Below are positions 43,005 to 51,833 of a stretch of DNA of 64,000 bases, piece after piece. Origin of the DNA: an uncultured Allomuricauda sp. (GTDB lineage Bacteria; Bacteroidota; Bacteroidia; Flavobacteriales; Flavobacteriaceae); NCBI RefSeq assembly GCF_947499585.1, contig NZ_CANMOO010000002.1:930001-994000 (forward strand), given 5' to 3'. Below the pieces are notes generated by a model. The model made no database searches and had not been told where the DNA came from. It saw only the letters and a list, made by a program, of their open reading frames with translations. Position 1 is the first letter of the stretch. Each line of letters starts with the position of its first letter. The translations under genes were made by a program, and so were the position numbers.

Positions 43005-43036
43005 ACCTAAAGATTAACTTAAGTTTAAACTTAGGT
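43005..43036. repeat. 32-bp imperfect palindrome between porin and dgt
   Basis: Two 16-bp arms match at 12 of 16 positions: ACCTAA...TAACTT (43005-43020) and AAGTTTAAACTTAGGT (43021-43036). Its core AAGTTTAAACTT is a perfect 12-bp palindrome. Candidate operator for the divergent porin-PiT operon and dgt. Confidence 0.45.
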
Positions 43037-43127
43037 GCCCCATAAAGGTTTTTGTTTAAGGCAATATCTGCTAATATGACTAGAAGCATACATAAACTGT
43101 ATATTGCACTTTAATATACATTTGGTT

Positions 43128-44486
43128 ATGAATTGGGAACAATTACTTTCCTTAAAAAGACATGGGGATACGCATAAAAGGCTGCGCAAAGAGCAAGAAG
43201 AAACCCGTCTGGGTTTTGAGGTCGACTATGACCGCATTATTTTTTCTTCAACCTTTAGGAGTCTGCAAGACAAGACCCAAGTTATTCCATTACCCATAAG
43301 TGTAGGTTCTAAAAAGGACTTTGTGCACACCAGGCTTACGCATAGTTTGGAGGTCTCAGTGGTTGGTAGGACTTTAGGACGAATTGCAGGGCAGAAGATT
43401 CTATCAAAATATCCATATTTGAATGACATCCATGGGTATCATTTTAGTGATTTTGGCGCTATTGTGGCAGCGGCAGCATTAGCACATGATATAGGAAACC
43501 CTCCTTTTGGACACAGCGGAGAAAAGGCCATTGGAAGCTATTTTGAAAGAGGAAACGGAAAAAAGTACAAAGCTCTTCTATCCAATGAGGAATATCAAGA
43601 TTTGATTGATTTTGAAGGGAATGCCAATGGGTTTAAGTTACTAACGGAATCTAGAGAAGGTGTTCCAGGCGGGCTTCGTTTGAGTTACGCTACTTTGGGG
43701 GCATTTATGAAATACCCTAAAGCTTCGCTCCCTAAGAAACCTTCTAAACATATTGCAGACAAGAAGTTTGGGTTTTTTCAATCTGAAAAGGACTTTTTTA
43801 TGGAAGTCGTGGATGAGATAGGGCTGATTGACAATCCTAAAAATACAGGAGTTGGATTTTATAGGCATCCATTGACTTATTTGGTAGAAGCAGCCGACGA
43901 TATCTGTTACACTATTATTGATTTTGAAGATGGAATTAATTTGGAGCTTATTCCTGAGGAATATGCACTGGAGTATCTGATTAATTTGGTGAAAGAAAAC
44001 ATCAACACCAAAAAATATAATTCCATGAAGCAATCCAGTGACCGCCTGAGCTATTTAAGAGCATTGGCCATAAATACTTTGATCATGGATGCTGTAGAAG
44101 TTTTTGAAGAAAATGAAACAGAGATTCTAGCGGGAAGCTTTGATGCTGCATTACTGGATAAAGGAAAGTATAAAGCACAAATAGATGATATCATAAAATT
44201 GAGCGTTGAGAAGGTTTATCAATCTACTGAAGTAGTTGATAAAGAATTGGCTGGATACAAAATCATTTCCGATATCCTTGATGTTTATATAACTGCATTG
44301 GTCAACAAGAAAGAAGGAATTCATACCAATTATGATAAACTGTTGATTCAAAGTTTACCTGAAAACTATAAAAACACGGAAAGCTCTATCTACAAGATTT
44401 TGTTGGATACGTGTTGTTTTGTGGCCAGCCTATCAGATAGTGCTGCAGTACATATTCATAATAAGATAATGGGGAAACAGTTTTAG
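43128..44486 (+). CDS. dgt: deoxyguanosinetriphosphate triphosphohydrolase (dGTPase)
   Basis: A 452-residue HD-domain enzyme. Motifs: HTRLTHSLEV (H67, H72), the HD pair H120-D121 (ALAHDIGNPPFGHSGE) and a later EAADDICY block. It hydrolyses dGTP to deoxyguanosine and triphosphate, trimming dNTP pools. I chose the ATG at 43128 (MNWEQLLSLKR), the usual N-terminus, over the TTG at 43104. A perfect -7 TACATTTG lies at 43117-43124, only 3 bp before that ATG, which would make the mRNA leaderless if used. The stop overlaps the convergent DUF3078 gene by 4 bp. Confidence 0.9.
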   Translation: MNWEQLLSLKRHGDTHKRLRKEQEETRLGFEVDYDRIIFSSTFRSLQDKTQVIPLPISVGSKKDFVHTRLTHSLEVSVVGRTLGRIAGQKILSKYPYLNDIHGYHFSDFGAIVAAAALAHDIGNPPFGHSGEKAIGSYFERGNGKKYKALLSNEEYQDLIDFEGNANGFKLLTESREGVPGGLRLSYATLGAFMKYPKASLPKKPSKHIADKKFGFFQSEKDFFMEVVDEIGLIDNPKNTGVGFYRHPLTYLVEAADDICYTIIDFEDGINLELIPEEYALEYLINLVKENINTKKYNSMKQSSDRLSYLRALAINTLIMDAVEVFEENETEILAGSFDAALLDKGKYKAQIDDIIKLSVEKVYQSTEVVDKELAGYKIISDILDVYITALVNKKEGIHTNYDKLLIQSLPENYKNTESSIYKILLDTCCFVASLSDSAAVHIHNKIMGKQF

Positions 44487-45538
44487 AAAGCATACGTAAG
44501 CCCTACACCCAATGATTGCTTAAACTGTATTCTGGCAATTCCTGGGTTAATGACAGTTCCATCGTCCGCAACCACTTCGTCAAACTTGATATCATTATCG
44601 TAAATAAGATGCGTTCCTATATTTGCATTGATATGGTCATTTACCTTTAAATTGAATGTTACTTCCCAATCCACATCAATATTGCCAAAACTTATAAGGT
44701 AATCTGTATACAGGCTTAGACGATGGTTCATAAACACATTTTTCAGCACTTCTTTCTCCCAAGTATTGGTGACAAGAAAACCAATCTCCATAAATATATG
44801 TTCTCCTTCATCTACACCAAATGCCCCCTGATTGGATAAATTTTCATCCAAAACAAATGTTGCTTTTTGGGTGATGGGAGATATATATAAATTGAATTTC
44901 CCCCCTTCGGGGATATAAGACGTACCAGCTCCTAAGAAAAGATAACCTGGAGCCATAAACCTTGAAATTGGAGTGGTTCTGTTTGGGTATTTAAAACCAT
45001 TGGAGAATTGCGTGTTGAACGTTGCTTTAACCGAATAGTACCAATTAGTGATGGTGTCTTTTCTAAAGCCAACAGTAGAGGATAGCCTAATTTGGTCATC
45101 GGTCTTTCTAAGCTGTCTGCCTTCTTGGGCATTGAGGCCGTATCGTAACCGTAATTCATTATCCCAATTTAGATATCTAAACTTATAGTTTCTAACAAAA
45201 CGCATGTTTGCCAATGCGGATACAGAATTATCGCCACCTGCATTCCAGTTTACAAAAGCAACTTCGTTGATGTTGAGGCCAAACTCGTTTACTTTATCCC
45301 AAAAGGATTGTGGTTTAAAGCGCTTGTACCATTTGCTTAACGGTTTTACCCGATTTAGCACAGTTCTTGGATCGGTGAGTTTAGCACTCCTTGGCACATA
45401 TTTGAGTTTTACATCCTTTATCCGAACCACCCTAAAGCCTGTGTCGGTGCTGTCAGGCTCAAATACTTTTAGAAGATTTACTTGTGCTTGGGTAGAAAAA
45501 ACAATAAGGAAAAGAATAGAAAAACAAATTAATCGCAT
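44483..45538 (-). CDS. DUF3078-family outer-membrane protein
   Basis: A 351-residue exported protein; signal peptide about 1-18 (ending TQA-Q). The DUF3078 region begins FGLNINEVAFVNWNAGGDNSV and continues as alternating aromatic strands (RYLNWDNELRLRYG). It ends with KQSLGVGLTYAF, a barrel-type C-terminal Phe. DUF3078 proteins are Bacteroidota outer-membrane barrels of unknown function. It overlaps the dxs stop by 10 bp, so it is coupled to isoprenoid synthesis genetically, without a known functional reason. Confidence 0.85.
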   Translation of the reverse strand: MRLICFSILFLIVFSTQAQVNLLKVFEPDSTDTGFRVVRIKDVKLKYVPRSAKLTDPRTVLNRVKPLSKWYKRFKPQSFWDKVNEFGLNINEVAFVNWNAGGDNSVSALANMRFVRNYKFRYLNWDNELRLRYGLNAQEGRQLRKTDDQIRLSSTVGFRKDTITNWYYSVKATFNTQFSNGFKYPNRTTPISRFMAPGYLFLGAGTSYIPEGGKFNLYISPITQKATFVLDENLSNQGAFGVDEGEHIFMEIGFLVTNTWEKEVLKNVFMNHRLSLYTDYLISFGNIDVDWEVTFNLKVNDHINANIGTHLIYDNDIKFDEVVADDGTVINPGIARIQFKQSLGVGLTYAF

Positions 45539-47307
45539 TGGTCTAAGGTTGATTTAATGTAAGTTTTTAATGCATCAAAATCTATACCAGCTATTTGCCG
45601 TGTTTCTTGTATTGTTCCATGTTCAACAAACCTATCTGGCACACCAAAAATTTTAACAGGTTTTGAAAATTTTTCTTCATTTGAGAATTCTAAAATTGCA
45701 GATCCAAAACCACCTATTTTACAGCCGTCCTCAACGGTGATGATATTTTCATACTTCTGAAAAATAGTTTTTAGCAGTTTCTTGTCCAGAGGTTTTACAA
45801 AACGCATATCGTAATGCCCTATTGATTCTGGTTGCCCCAATTCTTTCAAGATTGTAGAGATTTCATTTCCAATATGGCCCAAAGTCAGCATAGCGGTCTT
45901 AGAACCTTCCTTCAAACAGCGAGCTGTGCCTATTTCAATAGTATTAAATTCGTTTTTCCAGTCTAAATTCACGCCTCTCCCACGAGGGTATCGGATTGCA
46001 ATTGGGGAATCCAGACCATTTTGGCTGGTATACATTATGTCCCGAAGCTCCATTTCATTCATTGGAGCAAACACAATAAGATTTGGAATACACCTTAAAT
46101 ATGCTAGATCAAACACCCCATGGTGTGTTGGACCATCCTGACCTACAAGCCCGGCCCGGTCCAAACAAAAGATTACGGGTAGGTTTTGCAAGGCGACGTC
46201 ATGTATAACTTGATCATAGGCCCGTTGTAAAAAAGTGGAATAAATATTACAGAATGGTATAAGTCCTTGAGTGGCCATTCCCGCAGCGAGGGTAACAGCA
46301 TGCTGTTCTGCTATGCCTACATCAAAAGCTCTGTCTGGAATTTCGTCCATCATATATTTCAAGGAGCTTCCTGTAGGCATGGCTGGTGTAATGCCAACGA
46401 TCTCCCTATTTTTTTTGGCCAACTCAACTAGGGTATGTCCAAAAACATCTTGATATTTTGGAGGTTGTTCAGTATCTGATTTTTTAAGTTGTTCTCCTGT
46501 GTTTTTATCAAATTTTCCAGGGGCATGATAAACGACTTGATTTTCCTCAGCTTTCTTAAGACCCTTTCCTTTTGTTGTTATAATATGGAAAAGTTTGGGC
46601 CCACTTACTGCCTTTAACCTCTCAAGTTCCTCAACTAGCCCTATTACATTATGTCCATCAATTGGACCTGTGTAGTTTAGATTGAGGCATTCAAAAACAT
46701 TTTCATCTTTAGCGGTACCTGCTTTTACATTGGTCAAGTATTTTTTTAAGGCGCCAACGCTTGGATCAATTCCAATAGCATTATCATTTAGGACAATCAG
46801 AGCATTTACATCTGAAACCCCTAAGTGATTTAAGCCTTCAAAAGCCATTCCGCTGGCTATGGAAGCGTCCCCCACTACAGCAACGTGCTGTTTTAAATGT
46901 GCTCTGTTTAATTTGGATGCCATTGCCATTCCAAGAATCGCAGAGATTGCAGTGGAGCTATGCCCGGTTCCAAAATCATCATATTCGCTTTCATTCATTT
47001 TTGGAAAACCACTAATACCGCCTAATTGCCGGTTGGTTTCAAAAACATCTTTTCTGCCTGTTAAAATTTTATGTCCATAGGCCTGATGACCTACATCCCA
47101 TATCAATTTATCATTAGGAGTATCAAAAACATAATGTAATGCAATAGTGAGCTCTATAACGCCCAAGCTGGCTCCAAGGTGTCCTTCTTTGGTGGATACA
47201 ACATCAATGATAAATTCTCTTAATTCTTGGGCAAGCTGAGGTAACTCATCCAAAGTTAATTTTTTGAGGTCTGCAGGAGTGTTGATATGTGCTAAAAGTG
47301 TGCTCAA
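45529..47307 (-). CDS. dxs: 1-deoxy-D-xylulose-5-phosphate synthase
   Basis: A 592-residue thiamine-diphosphate enzyme of the MEP isoprenoid pathway, joining pyruvate and glyceraldehyde 3-phosphate. The TPP motif is GDASIASG (146-153) with LNDNAIGI at 173-180; the DVGHQAYGHK block (71-80) and the transketolase-like CDRAGLVGQDGPTHHG region are intact. The start is TTG at 47307, matching the usual family N-terminus. A perfect -7 (TATTTTTG, 47331-47324) lies 16 bp upstream. The downstream DUF3078 gene overlaps it. Confidence 0.95.
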   Translation of the reverse strand: MSTLLAHINTPADLKKLTLDELPQLAQELREFIIDVVSTKEGHLGASLGVIELTIALHYVFDTPNDKLIWDVGHQAYGHKILTGRKDVFETNRQLGGISGFPKMNESEYDDFGTGHSSTAISAILGMAMASKLNRAHLKQHVAVVGDASIASGMAFEGLNHLGVSDVNALIVLNDNAIGIDPSVGALKKYLTNVKAGTAKDENVFECLNLNYTGPIDGHNVIGLVEELERLKAVSGPKLFHIITTKGKGLKKAEENQVVYHAPGKFDKNTGEQLKKSDTEQPPKYQDVFGHTLVELAKKNREIVGITPAMPTGSSLKYMMDEIPDRAFDVGIAEQHAVTLAAGMATQGLIPFCNIYSTFLQRAYDQVIHDVALQNLPVIFCLDRAGLVGQDGPTHHGVFDLAYLRCIPNLIVFAPMNEMELRDIMYTSQNGLDSPIAIRYPRGRGVNLDWKNEFNTIEIGTARCLKEGSKTAMLTLGHIGNEISTILKELGQPESIGHYDMRFVKPLDKKLLKTIFQKYENIITVEDGCKIGGFGSAILEFSNEEKFSKPVKIFGVPDRFVEHGTIQETRQIAGIDFDALKTYIKSTLDQCD

Positions 47308-47323
47308 AGCAAATTTTGAACAA

Positions 47324-47331
47324 CAAAAATA
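47324..47331 (-). promoter_or_regulatory. -7 promoter element TATTTTTG for dxs
   Basis: A perfect TAnnTTTG on the minus strand, 16 bp before the TTG start codon. No -33 TTG at standard spacing. Confidence 0.45.
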
Positions 47332-47390
47332 CTTCTTTTCAAGAGGATAAACAGTTTGCTAAGAACTGCTCCTAGACCGAATGATGCAAC

Positions 47391-47421
47391 TCACGTCATT
47401 TGTTATGTCATTCGCGACATT
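47391..47421 (+). promoter_or_regulatory. direct repeat with 21-bp period, candidate LytTR binding site
   Basis: TCACGTCATT (47391-47400) and TCGCGACATT (47412-47421) share 8 of 10 bases, 21 bp apart (N11 spacer), the geometry known for YpdB (10-N11-10). A perfect -7 element follows at 47449-47456. The operon downstream encodes a LytTR protein, the likely binder. Confidence 0.5.
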
Positions 47422-47448
47422 ATTATATTTAAGTATCTGATTATAAGG

Positions 47449-47456
47449 TAGTTTTG
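47449..47456 (+). promoter_or_regulatory. -7 promoter element TAGTTTTG for the 47480-51372 operon
   Basis: A perfect TAnnTTTG, 23 bp before the ATG at 47480. There is no TTG at the -33 position; the candidate LytTR repeat ends 28 bp upstream, as expected for an activator-dependent promoter. Confidence 0.5.
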
Positions 47457-47479
47457 AGTTTCATATAAACTAAATACAA

Positions 47480-49156
47480 ATGAAAAAATACTATTCAATT
47501 GTTCTAATTATCCTGATTTGCTTTTCGCTTTCGGGACAGGAAAAGCAAAACAATAAGATTACAATAGACTCTTGTAAACAGGTAAGAACAAAGGTTTTTG
47601 AACTTGATTTGGGATTGCCGCATGAACGGTCATTGATGCCAATATGTGTCGAGAAAGGATTCCAAGGGTTAATGATAAAATCAAAACAACTTCTTGCATT
47701 TAACCTGATAAACACAAACCCATATAAGTATGATTACATTATAGAAAATGAATTGGTCGATTTTTTTGAAGAAGATAAAAAGGAATTTTATGAAATAATA
47801 GAAAAGGCACGGTACACAATAAAAGATGAAAACAAGGCGACAAATGGCGAAGATGGTACAAATGGAGTTGTTAATATGGAAAATACGGTAAGTGAAGAGA
47901 TTGAGATGTTTGAGAAGGAAAGGGAACAGGAGCAGAATGAATTGGCGACCTTGGAAAATGAATATGAAGAACTAAAGAAAGACATGGAATCTCCAAATAG
48001 TATTAATGGAATTGAGGCCGATGGGAGAGAGCGGGTCATTCTCAACGATTATGAAAGTTTAATAGCTTCAAAAAAAGAGATAATCAACAAATTGAATAGG
48101 GATTTAAATGAGATTTCAAAGAAGTACAATAATAATAGAATAAGGATTTCACAGCAAAGAATAGAGCTTCAAAACTTAAAGAATGAATTAGAAAAAGGGA
48201 GGAGTAAGTTTGAGCAAAAGAAAAAACTCAAAGAAGCTCGTGGTGAAGTGGTCCTAATTTTTCAAAAATTGAAAATTTTGGAAAAGAAAATTAAAAAATA
48301 CCTAACAAGGATATCTTCAGAAGAATATATTAACAAGGAAAAGTTTATAAATTTAATAGAAAAATATGATATAGAATATAACAATTTAGTGGAACAGCTC
48401 AATAAAAATACTTCGGAATATGAACTTCAGCTTTTACCTCAGAAAATAAAAATTTACAATGATTTTATAGAAAACAACATTAAAGAATCTGCAAGTAGAA
48501 TCACCAATTTACTAAGTGAAATGCACGCTCTAAAATTTGACCACTACATGGAACCACTGGATTTTAATGGAGAAAACATAGATGTGGTAAAGATTATGAT
48601 CAAAAGGGTGCCAAAGCATGGTAATATTAGAACGCCAAAGGAATACTCTTATAATATATGGGTTAAGGGAGGTTTGAAGATAGATGTGAGCGCAGGCCTA
48701 TTCATAACCAATTTAGTTGACAAGGATTATAGTTTGACCAAGATTTCAGACGCAACCGAAACTGAACTTGCTAAAAGTGTAATCAATGAGAATAATCAAG
48801 GGGATTTTAGATATGGTTTTGGGAGTTTGGTGCATACCTCTTTTAGAAACTCTAGATGGGTAAGACCTTCATTAAGTTTTGGAGCTGTTTTTATTGGAGA
48901 TCAAAACCCCAAGGTTCAGTTATTGACTGGTGTGGGACTTGTGCTTGGAAAAAAGCAAAGGATAATAATAAATTATGGATTGGCAATGGGGTCAGTTTCT
49001 AAATTAAGTAATGGTTTATTGGCAGATGGAACCACAGAATATGAATTTACATCCGATGATACTATTCCCAAAACCGAGCGATTTTCCTTTGGACAGTTTT
49101 TTGGGATTACCTATAATCTAAGTAAAGTCAAAACCCAAAAAGACGCTAAAGAATAA
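47480..49156 (+). CDS. exported coiled-coil protein with a beta-rich, barrel-like C-terminus
   Basis: A 558-residue protein I cannot assign to a named family. A signal peptide (1-19, ending LSG-Q) is followed by about 100 mixed residues, then a long acidic/basic coiled coil (about 130-350, with heptad-like EEL/KNEL patterns) and a beta-rich C-terminal region of about 150 residues (GLKIDVSAGLFITNL, YGFGSLVHTSF, SLSFGAVFIGD, LTGVGLVLGKKQRIIINYGLAMGSV), which looks like a small outer-membrane barrel. The layout suggests a periplasm-spanning or cell-surface fibre anchored in the outer membrane. It is the first gene of a three-gene operon with its own promoter and LytTR-type repeat. Confidence 0.6.
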   Translation: MKKYYSIVLIILICFSLSGQEKQNNKITIDSCKQVRTKVFELDLGLPHERSLMPICVEKGFQGLMIKSKQLLAFNLINTNPYKYDYIIENELVDFFEEDKKEFYEIIEKARYTIKDENKATNGEDGTNGVVNMENTVSEEIEMFEKEREQEQNELATLENEYEELKKDMESPNSINGIEADGRERVILNDYESLIASKKEIINKLNRDLNEISKKYNNNRIRISQQRIELQNLKNELEKGRSKFEQKKKLKEARGEVVLIFQKLKILEKKIKKYLTRISSEEYINKEKFINLIEKYDIEYNNLVEQLNKNTSEYELQLLPQKIKIYNDFIENNIKESASRITNLLSEMHALKFDHYMEPLDFNGENIDVVKIMIKRVPKHGNIRTPKEYSYNIWVKGGLKIDVSAGLFITNLVDKDYSLTKISDATETELAKSVINENNQGDFRYGFGSLVHTSFRNSRWVRPSLSFGAVFIGDQNPKVQLLTGVGLVLGKKQRIIINYGLAMGSVSKLSNGLLADGTTEYEFTSDDTIPKTERFSFGQFFGITYNLSKVKTQKDAKE

Positions 49157-49195
49157 AGCTGTAAAATTAATTAACCAATAAAAACTATAACTATC

Positions 49196-49837
49196 ATGAA
49201 AAATCAAATTCCTTTATTAATTGCAGTTACAGGCCTAGTCGTTCTTTTGGCAATACTGATTTTACAGGATGATAATCAAGTAGCTAATGTACATTGTAGT
49301 AGTTGTAATGAACCACATACTCAACAGGTCTGTGCATTAGTTCCAGTGCCAGTATCCTTGATCGGTGATGATTCATCCAGCAAAGTAATGCACTATTATA
49401 AGATTGATGATAATTGCAACTTTCAAACCCTTCAATTTGACGCTTCTACGGAGTATCCGTATGCAAACCTTGGACGATTTAATGGAGAATTTTTGCCTAA
49501 TGGGAAATATCGAATCAATAGAATGGAGGTGAAATCCTATAACTTAAAAACAGATGAAAGGAAGTATAAGATTTCGCAGGTCAGTTTAGATAAGGAATCT
49601 TCATCTGATCAAGTCAAGTTTAATATTAAAATGGTAGCTGTTGAAGGTAATGAAGATCCTAATAAAGTTGATTACATTTATGGTGAAGATCCTGAAGATG
49701 AACAACCCGTCATCCTAAACAGAAATGCATCGATAGAGTTCTATGTTATGCCTTCAGTTGATGAAGAGTTGATTTTTACGGGAGGAGGCTATGAATGCAA
49801 TGGGAAAGGAACAACAGGAGGTGGAGGTAATCAATAA
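49196..49837 (+). CDS. membrane-anchored exported protein with cysteine clusters
   Basis: A 213-residue protein of no family I recognise. A hydrophobic anchor (about 5-23, IPLLIAVTGLVVLLAILIL) is followed directly by HCSSCNEPHTQQVC, a cysteine/histidine motif reminiscent of metal or disulfide sites, then a mostly beta domain (about 50-190) and a low-complexity tail GKGTTGGGGNQ after a YECNG cysteine. It is probably attached to the inner membrane with the bulk in the periplasm. It lies 39 bp after the coiled-coil gene and 8 bp before the LytTR regulator gene. Confidence 0.55.
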   Translation: MKNQIPLLIAVTGLVVLLAILILQDDNQVANVHCSSCNEPHTQQVCALVPVPVSLIGDDSSSKVMHYYKIDDNCNFQTLQFDASTEYPYANLGRFNGEFLPNGKYRINRMEVKSYNLKTDERKYKISQVSLDKESSSDQVKFNIKMVAVEGNEDPNKVDYIYGEDPEDEQPVILNRNASIEFYVMPSVDEELIFTGGGYECNGKGTTGGGGNQ

Positions 49838-49845
49838 AAAAACAC

Positions 49846-51372
49846 TTGGGCCATAAGGTATTTTTCTTCTTATTTTTTGTTACCAGTATAGGGCGCTGCC
49901 AACATGCTGCGGACAGCGCCCTCTTATATCTAAAAAACTACAATTTTTCAAGAGCAAGGGAATTTGCCAAAGGTATGGGCGTTGATGGAATAAGTGAGCT
50001 TTTTCTCCACCAGATTGCGTATTACGAAAACGGAATTCTCGATAGTTTAAAGAATACGGATAAATTCACCTATGCTGATAAGAGGGTTTCCACAATCCAC
50101 AATTTACTTTTGGGAGACTATCATTACCTTAAGAGGGACTTGTCAAAAAATGAAGATGTGTTCCAAAAGTATTTTGAGGCGATTGAAGGCGCACAGGAGC
50201 TAAAAGATACTTTTTTATTGACTGAGGCCCTTCGTAAAATGAACACCCATATTCTTTATCGAGCCAGGGACACCCTAATGTCAAGAACCTATTTGAAAAT
50301 TTATGGGCCTTTATCCCAAAATTCCGCATTGGATGCTTTTTGGTATAATTATATTTCCCTTGGTTATGAGTTCATGCTTACGGAAAACAATATAGAATCT
50401 GCGGACAACAGCTATATGGAATCCCTTCTTGAAAATGCTTTTTCAGTTGTTGAACAAGAGTCCTTGTTGCAAGCCATGTTGTATCAAATTAAGGGAGTTT
50501 ATATGGCCCATTGGCTTAAAGATTATAAGGAAGCGAACAAAAGTAATCTAAAGGCAAAAAAAATATATTCAACAGATTCTTCCTGGTTTGCCCAAAACAA
50601 ATTGAAGGGCTTAGAGTATAATACGAATATCAACTACTATAAGGCTGGCCAGTTTAGAAAACCAATATCCTTTTTCCTAAATGATTTAAAGAGAAAAAAA
50701 GAGCCATTATTGTTGATGCATACCAATGAATGGCTTTTTAAATGTTATGAAGGACTAAAACAATATGACAGTGCTCATTATTATTTTAAGGAAATGGCGA
50801 GAATAAAGGAAGAAATGAAACAAACAGAAAATGCTGCCAGTATAAGAAGGTTTAACACTAAATATGATTTTAGTAAGAAAGAACAAGAACTTTCAGAATT
50901 GGCACAAGAAAAAACTATGTTACAAAACAGATTTTATACCTTGATTCCTATATTGGGGTTGGTCACCCTGGTTCTAGCCATTATATACTTCCTGTACCGT
51001 AGATATCGAAAAAAAAGTGCAGCCTTGGAAGTCGAAAAATCCGAAACCCTTCAAAAACTAGATGAGCTTAAACAAATTGTCATCAAAAACCATATTGTAT
51101 TAAAAGACAAGACAAAAGTCTATATTTCCGATTTGATGTACATTAAAGCTGATGATCATTATCTAATTCTTTTCTTAAGTGATGGCAAGAATCATTTTGT
51201 GCGCGGTAAGCTTAAAAACATCAAAGAAGAACTTCCGCCCAACTTCATTCAATGTCACCGTTCTTATATTGTAAATTCAAACTTTATAAAACAAATAAAT
51301 AGAGAATCTTTAACGATGATAAATAAAGAACGAATACCTTTATCACGTTCTTTTAAAGATAAGTTTAGATAA
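49846..51372 (+). CDS. membrane-tethered TPR-LytTR one-component regulator
   Basis: A 508-residue protein. A signal sequence (about 3-18, VFFFLFFVTSIGRC-Q) leads a periplasmic, helical TPR-like region (about 20-340), then one membrane segment (about 363-384, IPILGLVTLVLAIIYFLYRR), a cytoplasmic coiled linker, and a LytTR DNA-binding domain (about 416-508, VYISDLMYIKADDHYLILFL and FIQCHRSYIVNSNFI). There is no kinase or receiver domain, so it senses outside and binds DNA itself. The start is non-ATG: an in-frame TAA at 49828 leaves only TTG 49846 or ATA 49834; TTG is preferred. Confidence 0.75.
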   Translation: MGHKVFFFLFFVTSIGRCQHAADSALLYLKNYNFSRAREFAKGMGVDGISELFLHQIAYYENGILDSLKNTDKFTYADKRVSTIHNLLLGDYHYLKRDLSKNEDVFQKYFEAIEGAQELKDTFLLTEALRKMNTHILYRARDTLMSRTYLKIYGPLSQNSALDAFWYNYISLGYEFMLTENNIESADNSYMESLLENAFSVVEQESLLQAMLYQIKGVYMAHWLKDYKEANKSNLKAKKIYSTDSSWFAQNKLKGLEYNTNINYYKAGQFRKPISFFLNDLKRKKEPLLLMHTNEWLFKCYEGLKQYDSAHYYFKEMARIKEEMKQTENAASIRRFNTKYDFSKKEQELSELAQEKTMLQNRFYTLIPILGLVTLVLAIIYFLYRRYRKKSAALEVEKSETLQKLDELKQIVIKNHIVLKDKTKVYISDLMYIKADDHYLILFLSDGKNHFVRGKLKNIKEELPPNFIQCHRSYIVNSNFIKQINRESLTMINKERIPLSRSFKDKFR

Positions 51373-51383
51373 TCAAATCTATA

Positions 51384-51833
51384 TTGGAAACTCCTTTTGA
51401 TGACAATTACTTTATGAAAAAAGCCTTGCAAGAGGCTGAAATAGCTTTTGAAAACGGAGAAGTTCCAGTAGGCGCGGTTGTAGTGGTCAAGGACAGAATT
51501 ATTGGAAGAGCGCATAATTTAACGGAACGATTAAAAGATGTGACAGCACATGCAGAGATGCAAGCAATTACTTCAGCCTCTAATTTTTTAGGAGGCAAAT
51601 ATCTTCATGAATGCACCTTGTATGTTACGCTGGAGCCTTGCCAAATGTGTGCAGGGGCATTGTATTGGAGCCAAATTTCAAGAATTGTTTATGGAGCTCC
51701 AGATTTAGAAAGGGGGTTTAATGTGATTGGGGGACAATTGCATCCAAAAACAGAGCTAGTTGGGGGTGTTCTGGAAAAAGAAGCTGCAGAATTATTGAAG
51801 CGATTTTTTATACAAAGAAGAAATTTGAATTAA
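51384..51833 (+). CDS. tadA: tRNA-specific adenosine deaminase (nucleoside deaminase family)
   Basis: A 149-residue zinc deaminase. The active site is H56-A57-E58 (AHAEMQA) and C86/C89 (EPCQMCAGA). It edits A34 of tRNA-Arg to inosine in the cytoplasm. The start is TTG at 51384: the conserved PFDDNYFMKKAL N-terminus begins three codons later, whereas the first ATG (residue 11) would remove it. It lies 11 bp downstream of the LytTR gene, so it may be read from that operon. A palindromic terminator follows at 51841-51862. Confidence 0.85.
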   Translation: METPFDDNYFMKKALQEAEIAFENGEVPVGAVVVVKDRIIGRAHNLTERLKDVTAHAEMQAITSASNFLGGKYLHECTLYVTLEPCQMCAGALYWSQISRIVYGAPDLERGFNVIGGQLHPKTELVGGVLEKEAAELLKRFFIQRRNLN

